The notes below the pieces were generated by a model. It was given only the letters and a program-made list of their open reading frames with translations, was not told the DNA's origin and ran no database searches. Shown here one piece after another: positions 17,639 through 26,345 of a stretch of DNA of 64,000 nt. Origin of the DNA: Terriglobus sp. TAA 43 (lineage in GTDB: Bacteria; Acidobacteriota; Terriglobia; Terriglobales; Acidobacteriaceae); assembly GCF_000800015.1 (NCBI RefSeq), contig NZ_JUGR01000002.1:186001-250000 (forward strand). The letters are read 5' to 3'. Within the stretch, counting starts at the first letter, position 1. Every line of letters starts with the position of its first letter. The translations under genes and the position numbers were made by a program.

Positions 17639-18129
17639 ACATTATTATCAGCACTTTGCAGCGAAAGCCCACCTTTACTATCCAAAATGCTAACGCAATC
17701 CACCGACACAGCTAGATGACAGTGTCGATTTATGCAGTGGATAAGAAGCATGGCTTCCGTCAATTTGAAAAAGTATATCAAGGTAGGCCTGGCGTGTCGT
17801 TTCGTCCCAGTACTCGAGATCAACGGTAAACCTCAGACTGGCACTATCCTCATCGACAGCCTAGCCAAGCAGGGTTTAGACAGAACGTTTTTCCCTCGGT
17901 TCCCCCTCCCCGCAGACGCCTTCTTCGCTTGACGTGAGTGATATCCCACCAATGGGCTTTTACTGCCCGTAACGAGACTCTAATTTGGAAAGCACTCATT
18001 CAACTCTCTAGGGCGTGGAGTTAACCAGGAATCGCGCCTTTGAGACTTATCCAGATGTGGCCGTCGTTAACCTCAATCGATCAGAAACGCCATCCCCATT
18101 CCTCAATGTTTCACTCTATTGGGAAACCG
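17639..18129. other. Intergenic region behind tRNA-Gly, possible island border
   Basis: This 490-bp stretch contains the likely tRNA promoter (GATAAT lies just upstream of the tRNA 5' end on the minus strand, without a clear -35), the integrase-like fragment at 17750-17932, and about 200 bp with no recognisable gene. Base composition drops compared with the genes to the left by eye. Confidence 0.5.
17750..17932 (+). pseudogene. N-terminal remnant of a tyrosine recombinase/integrase
   Basis: A 60-codon frame starting MASVNLKKYIKVG and continuing RFVPVLEINGKPQTGTILID. From memory this resembles the first 35-40 residues of phage-type integrases common in acidobacterial genomes, where the region precedes the SAM-like DNA-binding domain. 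The similarity fades after ILID, and there is no core-binding or catalytic domain (no R-H-R-Y) downstream, so the gene is truncated. Its position 110 bp from a tRNA gene, the usual integration target, supports the reading. The match rests on a short segment and needs a database search. Confidence 0.5.
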
Positions 18130-18945
18130 CTAGGGCTTCAGCGAAGTTGCAGCCGTTTCCACAACCTTCGTTACGTCTGCGGAATGGCTCAACATCGCGA
18201 GATGGCCGGATGTCAGCGTCGTTGTCGTCGCGTTCATTCGCTTTGCCATATTCATTTCGAGAGTCGGCGATATGACGTGGTCATTGCTAGACACCACATA
18301 CCAGGACGGAAGGCTCTTCCATGCCACCTGAGACACCTTTACGCCAAACGCATTCGGAGCGGAAACAGGTCCTTGCGTGACAGCAATGGTTGTCTGCTGT
18401 TCGGGCGAAAGGTCTGGCGCGAAGTCAGCCGCAATGCCAGAAACGGTGAGTGTAAGGTAGCCATTCGTATCGAGTATCAAATCATTCATGATCGGCGTCG
18501 CCGCCACCTGGCCGTTGAGGTCCATGACAGACTCTCCATTGTCAGGTGCGTACGCTGCCACATACACCAGACCGGCAACCTTCGGATCGTTGCCCACTTG
18601 AGTGATGACAACACCCGCATAGGAGTGTGCCACCAACAACGTCTTGCCGGTGACTCGTGCAAGAGCGCGCTGGACTGTCGCAACGTCGTCAGCAAGAGAC
18701 GTGAGCGGAAGCTGGACGGCCGTTACGCTATATCCATCGGCGTTGAGATTTGTAATGACAGGATTCCATGACGAGCCATCCGCCCAGGCTCCGTGCACCA
18801 ACAGGACGTTTTTAACACCTGTTGGACCGGCCGCCTGCACTGGTGGAAGCCCTCCGCCACTATTGGAAGAACATCCCGCTAGCGCCAGAGAGATTGTTGG
18901 AATCAGAAGGCGGATAGCGCCCTTCACGTAGAAGTTGTGGAGCAT
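18130..18945 (-). CDS. Alpha/beta-hydrolase lipoprotein
   Basis: 271 residues with a lipoprotein signal (SLALAGC, lipidated Cys near residue 25) and a Gly/Ser linker. The alpha/beta-hydrolase core opens with KNVLLVHGAWADGSSW (oxyanion HGAWADG). The nucleophile is Ser in VAHSYAGV, a probable acid Asp lies in SSNDHVISP, and the His is in SGHLAML. The pattern belongs to the plant-methylesterase/salicylate-esterase-like group, so an ester substrate is likely but not identifiable. It is a paralogue of the next gene (19105-19899), sharing the HGAWADGSSW opening and overall length. The 160 bp between them carries nothing obvious. Probably anchored facing the periplasm. Confidence 0.85.
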   Translation of the reverse strand: MLHNFYVKGAIRLLIPTISLALAGCSSNSGGGLPPVQAAGPTGVKNVLLVHGAWADGSSWNPVITNLNADGYSVTAVQLPLTSLADDVATVQRALARVTGKTLLVAHSYAGVVITQVGNDPKVAGLVYVAAYAPDNGESVMDLNGQVAATPIMNDLILDTNGYLTLTVSGIAADFAPDLSPEQQTTIAVTQGPVSAPNAFGVKVSQVAWKSLPSWYVVSSNDHVISPTLEMNMAKRMNATTTTLTSGHLAMLSHSADVTKVVETAATSLKP

Positions 18946-19104
18946 GAGTTCGTCCTTTGTCTTTGCGTTTTGTTGAGGCTATTGCTCGGCGCCATCGACC
19001 TCGGAAGGAGCGGGCTGGGCTGCGGCTGAAACCAAAGCTGCAGCTCAAGAGGCAAGCCTTTTCAGAAGGAGAACTTCCACCCGAAAGACTTGCCCCCGGA
19101 GGCG

Positions 19105-19899
19105 TTACTTCGAGGTGGCTTTCGAAGCCGCGTCCAAAATTACATTTGCGACCTGCGACGGTTGAGCCAGCATAACGACGTGGCTTGAGGCAACCGTAGT
19201 TGTTGCTGCACCGATCTTCTTTGCTTCGGCGGCTTCAAGTTGCGGAGAAATAGTGCGGTCGTTTGCGGCGATGATGTACCACGAGGCCTTCGACTTCCAC
19301 GCTGGGGTCGTGATCTCTCCCTTCATTGCACCGACACTTGTAGGCACTTGCGTTGCCGTTAGAACCGAGATCTCTTTCGCCGAGAGGTCCTGCGCCAAAT
19401 CTTCTGAAATTCCCTTAGGTGTCAACTTTATGAAGCCACTCTTATCCGGTCGCAGCTCAGTACCGACGGGAGTGGGAACGCTGGTAATCAATCCAAATGC
19501 GGATTCTCCTTTGTCCGGTGCTACCGCAGCTACGTAGACGATTCCGACGACCTTGGGATCATTTCCGGCTTCCGTAACAACCGCACCACCATACGAATGG
19601 CCGACTAACAAGACTGGACCATCTTCAAGCGCGATGGCACGCTGGGTCGCTGAAACGTCGTCCGCAAACGACGTAAGCGGGATCTGGACAGAGACAACAT
19701 GCAGTCCCTTGGCCTCTAACGAAGGAATGACTTTGGACCAGCTGGAACCGTCTGCCCACGCGCCATGGACGAGTAGTACGTTTTTCGCTCCCCCTGTTGG
19801 AGAAGTTTGCGCCGTCATGTTGGCAGTGGGAAGGATTGCGAGAAGAAAGGCGCATGGCGCCATCATGTTGCGAACAGACTTGGATATCTGCATTGTCAT
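19105..19899 (-). CDS. Secreted alpha/beta hydrolase
   Basis: 264 residues with a Sec signal peptide (cleavage near ANMTAQ, residue 30). Same fold and motifs as the lipoprotein gene downstream: KNVLLVHGAWADGSSW, nucleophile Ser in VGHSYGGAV, Asp in AANDRTISP and His in SSHVVML. A strong AAGGAG site lies just ahead of the ATG. The pair probably arose by tandem duplication, one copy gaining a lipobox and the other staying soluble. Both likely hydrolyse small esters in the periplasm. The upstream 450 bp holds no other gene. Confidence 0.86.
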   Translation of the reverse strand: MTMQISKSVRNMMAPCAFLLAILPTANMTAQTSPTGGAKNVLLVHGAWADGSSWSKVIPSLEAKGLHVVSVQIPLTSFADDVSATQRAIALEDGPVLLVGHSYGGAVVTEAGNDPKVVGIVYVAAVAPDKGESAFGLITSVPTPVGTELRPDKSGFIKLTPKGISEDLAQDLSAKEISVLTATQVPTSVGAMKGEITTPAWKSKASWYIIAANDRTISPQLEAAEAKKIGAATTTVASSHVVMLAQPSQVANVILDAASKATSK

Positions 19900-20353
19900 A
19901 CTCCTTGGACAGGGACCGGCTCACAGGCTCGACGGTCTTGGTCGTCTGCACGAATAACGCGTAGGCGACCACGACGTAGCTGTGTAGCGGTACCAAGATT
20001 TGCTGTCCTATTGGGGTGAGCTTAGCCATCATCACGCGGAGGGGTATAGGTAAAAAGCATCAAAAGCGGGCCAAGATCCTTATGAAAATTGACATCTCTC
20101 CGCGTCCTTAACAATCGATGGCACGGGAGCAAACTAACAATCTTTTCGGAGTTGAATTTTCCGGCTATTCGCCCTCCGCGAATCCGAGGTAAGCGTGCCT
20201 CTCATAGTCGTGCAAATCTCACCAGAGGGCTCAGGAGATCGGCATGAAAAGAGATAGCGCACCTTTCAAGTGAGCGGATTCCAACGCACTGAACTAGAGC
20301 ACAAGAGACCAACCAATACGTCGCGGTTCACGTGGTGGTAAGCATGATTGCAT
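19900..20353. other. Intergenic region, no gene recognised
   Basis: About 450 bp. It should contain the promoter of the secreted hydrolase at its left side. A TTGACA occurs at 20099-20104, but on the plus strand with no plausible -10 and no gene downstream. A nine-codon frame with an AGGAG site at about 20231 is too short to support. No repeat, hairpin or RNA gene was recognised. Confidence 0.5.
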
Positions 20354-20905
20354 CTATGCGTGCGGGAAGTCTTCCCTCTGCTCAAGCCGCGCTATCTGCT
20401 TCACGTGGCGATCTAAGTGGAATGGAAGGAACTCAAGCCACTGCAAGGCATTGAGAGGCCCAAAAAGAAAATGTGGCGACACAATTCTTGACGCAAGCTC
20501 ATCGTCTAGAACCAGTGGAAGCTTTTCTATTAAGAGCTGATTGGATTTGAGCGCTTCAAGCCAAAACAAGCCGGACGATTTTCCCTGCGGCCACCACACG
20601 ACCGGTGCCTTAACTTTAAGAGCCTCATTCGGGTCGCGGACAAGTTCGGAGAAAGACCGAGGTTTATCGGTTTGCATCATAGGAATCGACCGATGCGTCT
20701 CGCGTTCCTCTGGCGATCCCCAAATCCGTTGTAACGTCATGAACTCTACGAGGTGTAGGTGCTCCAGAATCTCGCCTACCGTCCACCCACCATCGTCAGG
20801 CCTGAACGACAACTGGTCCTCAGTCCAGTTCGCTACAATCTCGAATACCCTTTCTCGAGCGGGCCATGTCAGGTGGATGACCTCCTCAAGGCGATGCTGC
20901 TTCAT
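20354..20905 (-). CDS. DinB-superfamily protein
   Basis: 183 residues from the ATG at 20905 (MKQHRLEEVIHLTWPARER), chosen because AGAGAGG lies eight bases upstream; two further upstream ATGs are less well placed. The four-helix DinB/YfiT pattern is visible: DGGWTVGEILEHLHLVE near residue 35-52 with the first metal-binding His, and FLPFHLDRHVKQI near 160-172 with the second and third. DinB-like proteins are divalent-metal, thiol-dependent transferases or hydrolases of mostly unknown substrate. It lies 150 bp downstream of the AraC-type regulator on the same strand, which may control it. Confidence 0.85.
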   Translation of the reverse strand: MKQHRLEEVIHLTWPARERVFEIVANWTEDQLSFRPDDGGWTVGEILEHLHLVEFMTLQRIWGSPEERETHRSIPMMQTDKPRSFSELVRDPNEALKVKAPVVWWPQGKSSGLFWLEALKSNQLLIEKLPLVLDDELASRIVSPHFLFGPLNALQWLEFLPFHLDRHVKQIARLEQREDFPHA

Positions 20906-21053
20906 GCGTCTAACCTCTCTTGTTGTGATGCCCATTGTTAAGGGCACATCCGCAGACTCGCCATCGCATCCTATGCCCAAAGGACGCGGCGCTGCCGCAA
21001 CAGCACGTCAGAGATAACAAGAATCTTTCAGCGCGAGATATCAACCCCGACCT

Positions 21054-21968
21054 TTAGTTAACGACCATTCGACGCCATATTCCCGGAGTAACTCCATGAA
21101 TGCGCTTGAAGGAACGATTGAACCCCGATTGATCTGCGAATCCGCATTGCATGGCGATATCCGCGATCGGGAGGCGAGAGTTTGCCATCAGAACTGTCGC
21201 CTTATCAATCCGACGTTCGATCAACCAGCGATAGGGTGGCTTCCCGAAGGTCTGTTTGAAGGCTCGCGTGAAATGGCTCACTGAAAGTGAGCATGTTTCC
21301 GCAACCTGTCGGAGGTCAATGTCTCCATCTAAATGAGCATCGAGGAACTCCGCTGCTCTCTTAACCTGTCGCGCAGTGAGCCCGCCTCGCACATGCGCTG
21401 CCAGTGGCGGAATGCCACCATAGGAGAAAGCGAGGTGGCAGTTCAGCGCGTGCAAAACGTGGTCGACAAAAAATTTAGATGCATGATTTGGCTGCTGTAA
21501 CGTTGAAGCGAGAACTTGACCCAGGTTGTATACGACGGAATCCATACGTCCGAACGTCTGGATTAATCGATCCACTCGAGGTATCCGGTGAGAGTAGGCT
21601 ATCTCATCAAGTGAGGCCTGCGTGATCCGCACTATCAAGGTATCGAATGAGCCAGGCAGGAAAATTCTAGGCCGCTCTTCAAATGGAATCACACTCACAC
21701 CGCCAGCTGGATAACATCCTTCCGATACTTTTTTGGCCGCCAGGAGCTGCTCGATAAAGGGTATTTCCGCCAGTTGAAGCGCGAGCAGATAGTCATGTGC
21801 GGCTCCGTGGCCCTCCGTGACCTCCGGTAAACCTTCCCTGCTCCGGACTCTCCCAAACGTAGAGGGGGCAAGTTGGGAAACGCAGAGTTCCGCTGTGGGC
21901 ATCTCCCGGATATATAAGTCTTCTGCAAATCGTTCCCAGAAGGCTTTATTTGGATTAGGCGCCTGCAT
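21054..21968 (-). CDS. AraC-family transcriptional regulator
   Basis: 304 residues. The C-terminal 100 residues hold two helix-turn-helix units (DIDLRQVAETCSLSVSHFTR and ADIAMQCGFADQSGFNRSFK) with the AraC signature ending in FKRIHGVTPGIWRR. The N-terminal 190 residues are a ligand or dimerisation domain with no clear cupin motif (FEERPRIFLPGSFDTLIVRI). This layout is common in soil bacteria near hydrolase or redox genes. Candidate targets are the DinB gene downstream and the DUF302/hydrolase pair upstream on the same strand; which one is not evident. Ligand unknown. Confidence 0.93.
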   Translation of the reverse strand: MQAPNPNKAFWERFAEDLYIREMPTAELCVSQLAPSTFGRVRSREGLPEVTEGHGAAHDYLLALQLAEIPFIEQLLAAKKVSEGCYPAGGVSVIPFEERPRIFLPGSFDTLIVRITQASLDEIAYSHRIPRVDRLIQTFGRMDSVVYNLGQVLASTLQQPNHASKFFVDHVLHALNCHLAFSYGGIPPLAAHVRGGLTARQVKRAAEFLDAHLDGDIDLRQVAETCSLSVSHFTRAFKQTFGKPPYRWLIERRIDKATVLMANSRLPIADIAMQCGFADQSGFNRSFKRIHGVTPGIWRRMVVN

Positions 21969-22176
21969 ATCCTTCGTATCTCTGCTCCGTTAACCGATAC
22001 TTACTAGGGATTATGGACTAGTTAGGCCGTTGCAGTAGTCTGTTGGCGAAGAACAGACTTTTGTTTTACAAGATGGAGACAATTCGAGGCATCTGTAAAA
22101 GCTAGAGCGTAATGTGGCCCTCGACTCTCCCAGAGAAGACGGGCCATGACTCTCTACCACTCGCTTGCGAGCGATA

Positions 22177-22668
22177 CTATTTCGCGGCATCCATGATTGT
22201 CTCGATTTTGATGTCAAGGTCTTTCGCTACTTGGAGAGCCTCGCTGTTACCGTACGGAGCAAGATGCGAAACCATCGTGTCGTACGAGATATGGATTCCA
22301 TCTGCACGTTCGTCAATCAGAATGGTCACAGGTGCGTAGGAGCCAGCGTCGGGTACATGTTTCACCATTTCCTTCATAATGAGCGGATTGCCCGCAACGA
22401 TACGAAGAACTCTTGGAGTATCCGTCCCATTCTCTTTTCGAATGATATCTCCAAGATCAAAACGCGCGAACTCCATGATGCCATTTGGTTGAGCCGCTGG
22501 ATCGACAATCGCTTTCATTTCGGATTCGTCATGTGCCTCCGAGAGCTTTTTGCGAAATGCCGCCATATCTGGATGACCGAGCTGCGCGTCAAGCCGAGCT
22601 ACGACGCTATCAAAGGTGTCGTGGGAAATGACAGTGATTCGTTGCACTTTAATTTTTCGAATGCTCAT
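22177..22668 (-). CDS. DUF302-domain protein
   Basis: 163 residues from the ATG at 22668 (MSIRKIKVQRITVISHD), preceded by AAGAGATAAG. The DUF302 pattern is clear: a start like FDSVVARLDAQLGHPDMAAF, then MEFARFDLGDII and the long LIVAGNPLIMKEM-type stretch. An alternative start at 22761 overlaps the stop of the upstream hydrolase (TGATG) and would add a weak signal-like segment (MPYMVLAMSVGML), so export cannot be excluded. DUF302 proteins are small alpha/beta domains of unknown function, often near redox or sulfur genes. It is coupled to the hydrolase gene at 22761-23681. Confidence 0.82.
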   Translation of the reverse strand: MSIRKIKVQRITVISHDTFDSVVARLDAQLGHPDMAAFRKKLSEAHDESEMKAIVDPAAQPNGIMEFARFDLGDIIRKENGTDTPRVLRIVAGNPLIMKEMVKHVPDAGSYAPVTILIDERADGIHISYDTMVSHLAPYGNSEALQVAKDLDIKIETIMDAAK

Positions 22669-22760
22669 GTGTCTTATCTCTTTTCTACTTGTTGTCTGGC
22701 CCAACATGCCAACGCTCATCGCAAGGACCATGTAAGGCATAACTCTCCATCTACGGGACA

Positions 22761-23681
22761 TCAACGCGTCACTTGTCCATCGTCTTGAGATACGCCCTCT
22801 TTGGCGAGAAAGGCGTTCGCCTGCGAGACGAAGAGTGTGGAGTATTGAAAGAATGAGCCGTGTCCGGAGTCGGGATAGAGGCTGAGGTACGCCTTGGGGA
22901 TGTGTTGATACAAGACATATGAGTTGATCGTGGGGGCGATGAGATCGTTATTCCCATTCACGATAAGAACGGGCTGCTTGATTGCCTCTAGGAGCCTGTA
23001 GTTTGCGGGTGTAAGCCCCCAAGTGACATAGGCCTTTGCCTGCGCTTGAACCGCCGCCGGTGTAGCAATCGGTTCTGGATCGATCGTGTGATTGTTAATG
23101 CGCTTCACAAAATCAAGACCTGCCTGACGCCCTTCGCGTGTATCTGTGAAGAACAGGAGCGCTTTCAACGGCACATTCTTCTCAGCGCTTTCCTTCGATT
23201 TATCTGCAATCACGCTGGGGAGTTTATCGAAGCCTTCCGCTCCCTGAGGGCCCGTTCCTACAAGAATCGCTTTTCGAACTAGTTCGGGACGATCGGCTAG
23301 AAGTTGTTGCACGACAGCACCCCCTAGTGAAAAACCGAGCGCATCAATCTTGCTCAACTGGAGTGCATCGAGAAATCCCTCCGCGTAGTGCGCCATAAGA
23401 GATACCGAGTCGGGCGGTTCACCTTGTGAGGCACCGATGCCAGCATTTTCAAAAATGAGAACGGGGCGTGTGGCGGCCAATTTTTCAACCAAGTCTTGAT
23501 CCCAATCATCCATAGTCCCAGTGAAGTGCTGAAAGAGAACGAGCGTCGGTGCATCGGAGCGGTTCCCGATCATTCGGTATGCCAGCTTTATTCCGTGAAC
23601 CGTGACGTACTGATTGGGTGTTGTGTTGTAGTTCAGCGCGTCGGAATCCGCGGGCTTGAGCACTTCGCTTTTTGTGTCCAT
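22761..23681 (-). CDS. Alpha/beta-fold hydrolase
   Basis: 306 residues, no signal peptide. Oxyanion region VLFQHFTGTMDDWD, nucleophile Ser in DALGFSLGGAVVQQL, Asp in NGNNDLIAP, His in PDSGHGSFFQY: a complete triad of the epoxide-hydrolase/haloperoxidase-like subgroup. An AGGAG site precedes the ATG. Its stop overlaps or abuts the DUF302 gene, so the two are co-transcribed. Substrate unknown. This is the third alpha/beta hydrolase within 6 kb, but it is cytoplasmic and not a close relative of the two exported ones. Confidence 0.88.
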   Translation of the reverse strand: MDTKSEVLKPADSDALNYNTTPNQYVTVHGIKLAYRMIGNRSDAPTLVLFQHFTGTMDDWDQDLVEKLAATRPVLIFENAGIGASQGEPPDSVSLMAHYAEGFLDALQLSKIDALGFSLGGAVVQQLLADRPELVRKAILVGTGPQGAEGFDKLPSVIADKSKESAEKNVPLKALLFFTDTREGRQAGLDFVKRINNHTIDPEPIATPAAVQAQAKAYVTWGLTPANYRLLEAIKQPVLIVNGNNDLIAPTINSYVLYQHIPKAYLSLYPDSGHGSFFQYSTLFVSQANAFLAKEGVSQDDGQVTR

Positions 23682-24176
23682 ATTGATCTCCTGAGCGCTT
23701 GTAGCGCGAATGCATACGTGACTCGGCTTGGGGCGGTCTCTTGCACGGAAGCCTCAGGCTTGGCTGCCGAAGGGACAGATCTCAAATAGAGCATGATGCT
23801 CGTGTCCGAATCAGATCGAGTCGAAGAGGATAAATTTGCACGCGGATCAAGAAGGACGAAAGGTGCATATCCTTTAACGGCGTTTCGATCATGGCCATCT
23901 GCCCGAGCGGTTGTTGACGGAAGACGTGCCTTTGAAGGAGTGCGCATGTTAACGACGATGCATCTTTACCGTCGTTCGAGAGAACCATCGTTTGTTGTAT
24001 GGATCGTAATTTTGACACCCGATAGCATCTAGGCGAAAACAACCAAGAACGGGACTTTTTCCGCACAAATAGGGCGGATCCTGGAACGCACGTCTATAGC
24101 GTTAACGAACCGCAGATAAATCTCCAAGACTGGGGCTGCGCACCACAGCCAACAAGTAGGCTTCTTTTCTCGGAAT
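23682..24176. other. Intergenic region, no gene recognised
   Basis: About 495 bp between the hydrolase start and the oxalate decarboxylase stop. Several short overlapping frames occur on both strands, but none has a ribosome site, plausible composition or a recognisable motif. It should include the promoter for the hydrolase/DUF302 pair. No strong hairpin was seen after the oxalate decarboxylase stop. Confidence 0.45.
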
Positions 24177-25337
24177 CTACAAAGGTAGTTTTGAGATCGT
24201 CGCTTGCCTCTCTTGCGGGGCTGATCGAATAGAAGCGACATCGAGCTTGAGGTGTGCCTGGGCCATCTCATCGGGCATGCGGGCAATCCACTGGTTCAGC
24301 GATACATCTGCGTAACGAGGACTCTTAAATGTCTCCAGGAAGATGAGGTCCTCTGTGCCGGTATTTTCGATGCAATGCCCAGCCATACTCGGTACAAATC
24401 CGACATCGTTCGCGTTGAAGTCCAGTGTGCGAGCAGTACCTCCGGTCGTCACTACGGTCATCCGGCCTTTGCCCTGAATCCAGTACTGCCACTCGCTTGT
24501 ATTCGGGTGCCAATGCATCTCTCGCATGGCGCCGGGCTTGATGGTGACGATAGCCGCCGAGATGCCAGTCGATACCGGGAAGTTCTTCGAATCGATGATG
24601 TACACACTACCCGTTGAGGTATTCTCGGCAGCCTCCATCTCCGATCGCTTGAATGTATAGCGGTTCACGGCTTCTAGATTTTTCCCAAGGAACTCTCGAT
24701 CAGATTCAAGTGGACCAGGCGCAGTGCCAGGAAATATATACAGTTCTTTCGTGGGCAACTGCTTTACCTGATCTGTACTCCATCCCGTGTTCTTCCTCAC
24801 AAGCTCCGGAGGTGTATGAGCCATAAACTCGGAGATTAAGAATGTGTCGTCTTCAGAGAAATCTCCCTGGTCAAAAACCAGCAGAAATTCGCAACCATCT
24901 CCTCCGATCCCCTGGATCGAGTGCGGCAGTCCCGCAGGAAAATACCAAAGATCGCCCTCTTCGAGATCGTCTATGAACATCTTCCCATCAGATTGGAAGA
25001 GACTCACTCGAGCTTTTCCTTTAAGCATGAGCGCCCACTCATTCGCGTGATGCCAATGCAATTCTCGGAACGAGCCTTCCGTAAGGCGCATGTTGACACC
25101 CGCGATTTCGGTCGACGATGGCAATTCTCTTTGTGTTACCTGGTGCGTCCATCCACCGGGCTGGACACGCTTTGGCGCCAGATCGAACGAGTACCAGAGA
25201 GGACCGGGGTTACCGTGATCGGTCGCGGGTGGCAGGTTGGAATCAGGGTTTTCGTTCAGAAGTACCGTGTTTTCCGGACCGGGATCACTCTCTCCTACTG
25301 CAGTTCTGACGTCATCGGGATTGGTATTGTCAGTCAT
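24177..25337 (-). CDS. Bicupin oxalate decarboxylase
   Basis: 386 residues with two cupin domains. Cupin 1 has the Mn ligands H94, H96, E100 (HWHHANEWA) and H139 (FPAGLPHS). Cupin 2 repeats them in MHWHPNTSEWQYW and VPSMAGHCIENTG. The active-site lid, SENST in the Bacillus enzyme, reads SEDDT at 161-165 and keeps the catalytic Glu (E162), which separates decarboxylases from oxalate oxidases. Reaction: oxalate to formate and CO2. No signal peptide, so cytoplasmic. A GGAGAAGAG ribosome site precedes the ATG. It lies 137 bp downstream of an ECF sigma/anti-sigma pair on the same strand, and a formate dehydrogenase gene about 8 kb away could consume the product. Confidence 0.9.
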   Translation of the reverse strand: MTDNTNPDDVRTAVGESDPGPENTVLLNENPDSNLPPATDHGNPGPLWYSFDLAPKRVQPGGWTHQVTQRELPSSTEIAGVNMRLTEGSFRELHWHHANEWALMLKGKARVSLFQSDGKMFIDDLEEGDLWYFPAGLPHSIQGIGGDGCEFLLVFDQGDFSEDDTFLISEFMAHTPPELVRKNTGWSTDQVKQLPTKELYIFPGTAPGPLESDREFLGKNLEAVNRYTFKRSEMEAAENTSTGSVYIIDSKNFPVSTGISAAIVTIKPGAMREMHWHPNTSEWQYWIQGKGRMTVVTTGGTARTLDFNANDVGFVPSMAGHCIENTGTEDLIFLETFKSPRYADVSLNQWIARMPDEMAQAHLKLDVASIRSAPQERQATISKLPL

Positions 25338-25474
25338 CTCTTCTCCGGTACGGTAATGGGCAATTTATCGATAAGGGAAGGATCTCCCAGGAACAAACTC
25401 TCAAGCTCTCTCTTGATGGACCTCTGCCAAAACAAGGGAACGTGTAGAAACAGTATCCCTACTCCGTCCGTCCG

Positions 25475-25708
25475 TCAGGAGATACCCTGAATCGCTTCGA
25501 GCAGGGCGCGGTACTCCTCGTTGCAATCCGCGCAAACTTTCAGATGCTGCTGCACCTGATGGAAAGCCTCGGTCGGGGTCTTTCCTGCAAGCTCACTTTC
25601 GGCATATGCGGCCACGGCCGCAAGACACTCTTCACAATTGAGCTCCGCGTTCTCGGTGAGCGTCAACGTGCGGAGTAGGTCACTCAGTTGGCGTTCATCA
25701 AGCTTCAT
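25475..25708 (-). CDS. Small zinc-finger anti-sigma factor
   Basis: 77 residues from the ATG at 25708, which has a strong AAGGAG site and overlaps the sigma-factor stop by 11 bases. The motif HLKVCADCNEEY (near 55-66) is the HXXXCXXC of zinc-binding anti-sigma (ZAS) proteins, and an additional Cys pair, NCEECL, lies near 24-29. No membrane segment is present, so this would be a soluble, cytoplasmic, redox-responsive regulator. Translational coupling to the ECF sigma factor strongly supports an anti-sigma role. The short length is normal for soluble ZAS proteins. Confidence 0.83.
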   Translation of the reverse strand: MKLDERQLSDLLRTLTLTENAELNCEECLAAVAAYAESELAGKTPTEAFHQVQQHLKVCADCNEEYRALLEAIQGIS

Positions 25709-26336
25709 CAAAGTCTCCTTGGTTTGAGAGCGCCCATCGCACAGTCTCCATTGTGATCCCCGATTCCGATAGGCAACGTTTTAGATTCTTACGCGCATCA
25801 TGGGTGAGCTTGTATAGCGCATTGCGGGTCACACCCAAATGACGGGCAATCTCCGTCTGAGGCATTTCTTTGAACTCTGCAATGAGTGCAGTGCGTTGCC
25901 TTACAGTCAATTGCGTCTCAATCGCATGGCGTAAAGCTTTGAAGATTCTTTGTTGATCGAAACTGGCGTCCTGGCGCTGCCACATGGACGGATGATGCGC
26001 GTCACCAGAATCAAGCAGAGCATCGAGAGACACATCTTTCCACCGCTTCCGTCGTAGCTCGTCGAACGCGACACGCATCGCAATCGCTAGTGCCCACGTC
26101 GCAAACTGACTTTCGCCCCGAAACTGATGGAGGTCTATCAGGATCCGCACTGCCGCGTCCTGAGCAAAATCCTCCACCCACGAAATCGCCTCCGGCCTGT
26201 CACGTAGGGCGCGACGTAGTCCCTGGCACAACAACCCGAGCAGAGCCTCATGAGCCTCGGCTCCATGAGACCCTGCGCTGCGAAGACCGCTGAGCCATTG
26301 TTCGTTGGACCATGACGAGCTGCTTCGGACAACCAT
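25698..26336 (-). CDS. ECF-type RNA polymerase sigma factor
   Basis: 212 residues. Region 2 (about 30-100) contains WVEDFAQDAAVRILIDLHQF and FATWALAIAMRVAFDELRR. Region 4 (about 135-195) has LTVRQRTALIAEFKEMPQTEIARHLGVTRNALYKL as the DNA-binding helix-turn-helix. Upstream, the DUF417 gene ends nine bases away; downstream, a small zinc anti-sigma gene overlaps. The pair probably reacts to oxidative or chlorine stress, judging from DUF417 (RclC-like) and the Cys-rich anti-sigma factor. This is inference from context. Confidence 0.92.
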   Translation of the reverse strand: MVVRSSSSWSNEQWLSGLRSAGSHGAEAHEALLGLLCQGLRRALRDRPEAISWVEDFAQDAAVRILIDLHQFRGESQFATWALAIAMRVAFDELRRKRWKDVSLDALLDSGDAHHPSMWQRQDASFDQQRIFKALRHAIETQLTVRQRTALIAEFKEMPQTEIARHLGVTRNALYKLTHDARKNLKRCLSESGITMETVRWALSNQGDFDEA

Positions 26337-26345
26337 CGTCCCACT

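Noticed and set aside
20099-20126. TTGACA in the gap left of the DinB gene
   Set aside because: On the plus strand with no -10 box and no plus-strand gene downstream.
20231-20280. Nine-codon frame behind an AGGAG site
   Set aside because: Too short to support as a gene, although a leader peptide cannot be excluded.
23633-24066. Two overlapping short minus-strand frames upstream of the hydrolase
   Set aside because: No ribosome site and no recognisable feature; they overlap each other and the hydrolase start region.
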